Below, piece after piece: positions 60,830 to 64,000 of a stretch of 64,000 bases of DNA. Numbering within the stretch: the stretch's first letter is position 1; the number at the start of each line of letters is the position of its first letter. Made by a program: the position numbers and the translations under genes. Origin of the DNA: Thermus tengchongensis (lineage in GTDB: Bacteria; Deinococcota; Deinococci; Deinococcales; Thermaceae); NCBI RefSeq assembly GCF_021462405.1, contig NZ_JAKEDU010000003.1, positions 124,001-188,000 on the forward strand. Direction: 5' to 3'. Below the pieces are notes generated by a model that was not told where the DNA came from, made no database searches, and saw only the letters and a list, made by a program, of their open reading frames with translations.

Positions 60830-61869
60830 GGGGCCAGGAGGAGGGCCCAAAGGGCCAGGCCCATCCCCAGCGCCACCGCCAGGGGGAAGCTGTGGAGGAA
60901 GAGGGGGTAGAGGAGGCCCGCCAAGGTGCCCCCCAGGTAGAAGCTGGCCACGTAGGCCCCGCTCACCCCCGCTCCCCTCCGGCCCGCCGCCCCCGAGGCC
61001 AGGCTTTGGGCGGTGAAGAGGGCGGCCATCATCAGGACGAAGCCCAGGACCAGGTAAGGGGGTGGGAGGAGGAGAAGCCCAAGGCCCAGGAGGACCAGGG
61101 CGAAGGCCAGGCGGAAGGTGGCCACCGCCCCCAGGCTCCGGGCCAGGGGCCCGGAGAGGGCGCTTCCCGGGATGCCGAAGAGGTAGGCCAGGTAGACCAG
61201 GCCCACCTCCCCCGGGCGGAAGCCCAGCTCCAGGAGGCGGTAGGGGAGGAGGTTGGCCAGGAAGAGGTTCAGGAAGAGGAGGATGGCTCCCACCCCGTAG
61301 AGGGGAAGGGCGCTAAAGTCGTACCGGGGCCGCCCCAAAGGGGGGAGGCCGCCGGGGGCCCGCAGGAGCAAAAGGCTCAGGAGAAGGGCGGGGAGGGAGA
61401 GGAGGAAAAGCGCTCCCCGCACCCCAACGCCCTCCGCCAGAAGCCCCGCCAGCACCCGGCCCAACCCGCCGCCCAGGACGTTCCCCGCCATGTAGACCCC
61501 GGCCATCTCCAGGGCCCTTTGGGGGTAGAGGGAAGGGATGAGGGCGATGGCCAAAGCCGGCACCAGGGCGGCCCCCACCCCTTGGAGCAAGCGGGCCAGG
61601 GTCCAAAGGGCCAGGCTGGGGCTAAGGGCCCCGAGGATGCCCCCCAGGCCCACCAGGAGGAGGCCCGCCCCCAAGATCCTCCCGGCGGGAAGGGAAAGCC
61701 GGGGCACCAGGGGGGAGAGGAGGACGAGGAGCAAAAGGGGTAGCCCCATTCCCGGCCCCGCCGCCCCTGGGGGGGCCCGGAAGAGGGCTTCCAGGAGGGG
61801 AAGCAGGGGCACCACCGCGTAAAGGGCGCTGTAGAGGGCCACCCCGGAGAGGACCACCGCCAGGCGCAT
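60820..61869 (-). CDS. MFS transporter, short
   Basis: 349-residue major-facilitator carrier with eleven or twelve tightly packed helices, few loops and no clear drug or sugar signature. ATG 61869 is 7 nt after TAGGAT; the long open frame upstream of it is antisense to priA. Divergent from priA across an overlapping promoter. Confidence 0.82.
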   Translation of the reverse strand: MRLAVVLSGVALYSALYAVVPLLPLLEALFRAPPGAAGPGMGLPLLLLVLLSPLVPRLSLPAGRILGAGLLLVGLGGILGALSPSLALWTLARLLQGVGAALVPALAIALIPSLYPQRALEMAGVYMAGNVLGGGLGRVLAGLLAEGVGVRGALFLLSLPALLLSLLLLRAPGGLPPLGRPRYDFSALPLYGVGAILLFLNLFLANLLPYRLLELGFRPGEVGLVYLAYLFGIPGSALSGPLARSLGAVATFRLAFALVLLGLGLLLLPPPYLVLGFVLMMAALFTAQSLASGAAGRRGAGVSGAYVASFYLGGTLAGLLYPLFLHSFPLAVALGMGLALWALLLAPVR

Positions 61870-61875
61870 CCCCCT

Positions 61876-61882
61876 TATCCTA
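61876..61882. promoter_or_regulatory. overlapping divergent -10 boxes (priA/MFS)
   Basis: TATCCTA: plus-strand TATCCT (61876-61881) serves priA, whose ATG is at 61891; minus-strand TAGGAT (61882-61877) serves the MFS gene, ATG 61869. Confidence 0.5.
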
Positions 61883-61890
61883 GGGCTACC

Positions 61891-64000
61891 ATGCGGGTGC
61901 TCCAGGTGGCCCTGCCCCTGCCCCTTCCCCCCATGAGCTACCTGCCCCCCTTGGGCCAGGAAGGGGAGGAGGCCTTGGGCCGGAGGGTGGCCGTCCCCTG
62001 GCGGGGGGAGGTGCGGGTAGGGGTGGTGGTGGGGGAAGGGGGAAGGCCCTCCCATGCCCTGCGCCACGCCATCGCCTACCTGGACGGGGCGCCCTACCTG
62101 CGGGCGGAGGAGGTCCTCTTCTTGGAGGAGGCTGCCCGTTACCTGTTCGCTCCCCTGGGCCAGGTGCTGGCGGACTTCCTGCCCCCTTTTCCCGAGCTCC
62201 GCCACCGGGTGCGCCTCTACCCAGGGGCCGATCCCAAGGTGCTGCCCAAGGGCCTCGAGGGCCTGACCGCCTGGCAGGAGGCCAAGGGGTTTGACCCCAA
62301 GCTGCTGGACTTCTTGCGGGAGGCGGGGGTCTTGGAGGAGGAGGTGGCCTTCAAGGAGGGCAAGCGGGTCCTCCTCCCCTTGAAGGAGGCCCATCCCGAC
62401 CCCGCTTTGGACAGCATCCTGCAAACCCTTAAGGCCATGGGCCAGGCGGAAAGCCTCGCCGCCCTGGCCCGGGCCGCGGGGGTAGGAGTCGCCCGGGTGA
62501 AGCGGCTTTTGCAAGAGGGCTACATCGGCTACGGGGAGCCCCTCCCTCCTTCGCCTTCGGGGGAGCCCCTGGAGCCTCTCCTTCTCCCCGAGCGTCCCGA
62601 GCGGCTGAACGGGGGCAGGTTCCTGGAAAGGATGCGCCTCCTGGCGGGGCTGGTGGCGGAAGGGGACCACCTGGTCCTCTTCCCCGAGGTGAGCCTCTTG
62701 GAGCGCTTCCTCCAGCACTTTCCCCAGGCCAGGCCCTACCACGGGGGGCTTTCCCCTAAGGAGCGGGAGGCCCTTTTCCGCAACCCCAAGGGCCTGGTCT
62801 TCGCCACCTACGGGGGGCTGCTCCTTCCCTTCACCCCCAGGTCCTTGGTGGTGGTGGAAGAGGGAAGCGAGAGCTACAAGCTCTCCTCGGGAAGCCGGGC
62901 CTTCGTGCCCCCCTTGGCGGAGATGCGGGCCAGGCTTCTCGGCATCCCCCTCACCTTCCTCTCCCTGGTGCCCGCGGTGGAGGTCCTAGAGCGGCCGGGC
63001 CTCACCTTTCCCGTGCCCAAACCGAGGCTTTTCCTCATCGACCTGAAGCGGGAGCGGGGCCACCCCCTCACCGGGCGCGCCCTAGCCCTCCTCCGCCAGG
63101 TGGAGGAAAAGGGCCGCCAGGCGGTGGTCCTCTCCCCCCGCCTGGGCTACAGCGCCCTCCTCCTCTGCGCTGACTGCGGCTATAAGCCCACCTGCCCGGA
63201 CTGCGCCCTTCCCTTGCGCTACCACAAGGAGGCCAAGGCCCTCCTCTGCCACCAGTGCGGCCACCGGGAGGCCCCTCCCGCCCTCTGCCCGGTTTGCGGC
63301 TCCCCCCTCCTGGAGCCCCGGGGGCCGGGGCTGGAGTGGCTTTGGGAGGAGCTCCGGAAGGCCACGGCCTTGCCCCTCTACCGCTACACCAAGGAGGCCA
63401 AGGACGACCTCAGCCCCCTGCTGGCCGGGGAGCCGGGGGTGGTGGTGGGGACCACCGCCCTTCTGCGGGCCCCGGTCCTGCCCGAGCTGGCCTTGGTCCT
63501 CCTGCCCTATGCCGACGGCTTCCTCTACGACGCGGACTTCCGGGCCGCGGAGCGCTACCACCGCCTGCTTTGGGCCCTCACGGAGCTGCGGCCCGGCCGG
63601 AGGCCCCTTCTGGCCCTCCAGACCTACACCCCGGACCACCCCGCCCACCTGGCCCTGTTGGAGGGGAGCGTGGAGGCCTTCCCCTGGGCGGAGAAGGCGT
63701 TGCGGGAGCTTTTGGACTACCCCCCTAAGGTGCGCATGGTGAAGCTGGAGGTGGCCCACCGCCTGGAGGCGCGGGCCCTCGAGGCCGCCTTCGCCCTGGT
63801 GGAGGCCCTCAAGGGGGTGGCGAAGGAGGGGGAGGTGCTGGGGCCGGCCCCCGCCCCTCTCCCCCGGGTGAAGGGGCAGTACGTCTTCCACCTCCTGCTG
63901 AAGGGGACCACGGAGCGGCTTGGGGAGCTTCTTTCCCGCCTGGACCGCCGTCGCTTTAAGCTGGACCCCGACCCCCACCGCTTCGTGGGGCTTTTGGAGG
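61891..64000 (+). CDS. priA: primosomal protein PriA, helicase motifs lost (3' end outside window)
   Basis: At least 703 residues, cut by the window end. N-terminal 3'-OH-binding domain (MRVLQVALPLPLPPMSYLPP), winged helix (about 195-215) and the zinc region with eight Cys as four CxxC pairs (CADC, CPDC, CHQC, CPVC) are present. The ATPase core is degenerate: no GxTGSGKT Walker A in the expected place, and the Walker B/DEEH position reads VVVEEGSESYK. Reported for Deinococcus PriA too, as I recall. Likely a structural primosome factor, not an active helicase. Confidence 0.88.
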   Translation, partial: MRVLQVALPLPLPPMSYLPPLGQEGEEALGRRVAVPWRGEVRVGVVVGEGGRPSHALRHAIAYLDGAPYLRAEEVLFLEEAARYLFAPLGQVLADFLPPFPELRHRVRLYPGADPKVLPKGLEGLTAWQEAKGFDPKLLDFLREAGVLEEEVAFKEGKRVLLPLKEAHPDPALDSILQTLKAMGQAESLAALARAAGVGVARVKRLLQEGYIGYGEPLPPSPSGEPLEPLLLPERPERLNGGRFLERMRLLAGLVAEGDHLVLFPEVSLLERFLQHFPQARPYHGGLSPKEREALFRNPKGLVFATYGGLLLPFTPRSLVVVEEGSESYKLSSGSRAFVPPLAEMRARLLGIPLTFLSLVPAVEVLERPGLTFPVPKPRLFLIDLKRERGHPLTGRALALLRQVEEKGRQAVVLSPRLGYSALLLCADCGYKPTCPDCALPLRYHKEAKALLCHQCGHREAPPALCPVCGSPLLEPRGPGLEWLWEELRKATALPLYRYTKEAKDDLSPLLAGEPGVVVGTTALLRAPVLPELALVLLPYADGFLYDADFRAAERYHRLLWALTELRPGRRPLLALQTYTPDHPAHLALLEGSVEAFPWAEKALRELLDYPPKVRMVKLEVAHRLEARALEAAFALVEALKGVAKEGEVLGPAPAPLPRVKGQYVFHLLLKGTTERLGELLSRLDRRRFKLDPDPHRFVGLLE

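Overview
The window reads as chromosomal DNA of a Thermus species. The grounds are very high GC with G/C-ending codons, GTG/TTG starts, dense ATGA-type gene overlaps, the fbcCDFB order of the Thermus bc complex, an oriC full of TTATCCACA boxes between dnaA and dnaN, and at least sixteen genes whose start codon lies 5-7 nt after a -10 box (leaderless mRNAs). The species cannot be fixed from this view.

Layout. 44-3171: respiratory bc complex (fbcC, fbcD, Rieske fbcF, cytochrome b fbcB). 3257-7638: ribosomal protein S1, an M20 peptidase, a YbaK-type deacylase and three small unknown proteins. 7675-11896: Na+/alanine symporter, DUF4388 protein, a rearranged alpha/beta hydrolase, a ZIP metal transporter and sfsA. 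11909-12975: two tRNA-Ser genes and IS remnants. 13059-16474: SAM hydrolase-like protein, surE, a cold-shock protein, slyD, cysteine synthase. 16471-20383: a TetR-controlled ABC-2 exporter operon with two secreted proteins. 20462-26935: pspA, a lipoprotein, dxs, an MBL hydrolase, a DUF4139-like protein, a radical SAM/SPASM enzyme and a cytochrome c. 27017-34208: a Pro-rich membrane protein, a NifX-like protein, moaC, MFS, USP, folP-folB, an NYN-domain protein behind a structured leader, ndk and a PP2C phosphatase. 34308-39566: a lipoprotein, rtcB with a 482-residue intein and a phosphodiester glycosidase-like protein.

39664-49332 is the replication-origin neighbourhood: pyk-eno, dnaN, oriC (13 DnaA boxes, DnaA-trio-like TAG repeats, AT-rich palindrome), dnaA, then divergently mnmG-rsmG-parA-parB with a parS-like site at the start of rsmG. 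A second parS-like site lies in comEC. 49320-64000 holds comEC-comEA, a PH-like membrane protein, a glycerophosphodiesterase, ppa, a zinc-ribbon protein, rsmI-pfkA, a cvpA-like gene, pheST, a short GlcE-like protein, an MFS transporter and the start of priA, which lacks helicase motifs.

Most notable non-standard signals: a ~105-bp palindromic MITE-like repeat in three copies, one inserted in frame in a hydrolase gene; a 120-nt structured leader before the NYN gene; a promoter followed at once by a terminator-like hairpin before rtcB; two divergent promoters with overlapping -10 boxes; a hairpin repeat abutting the stop codons of two unrelated genes; and a 21-bp tandem duplication spanning the stops of convergent pfkA and cvpA.
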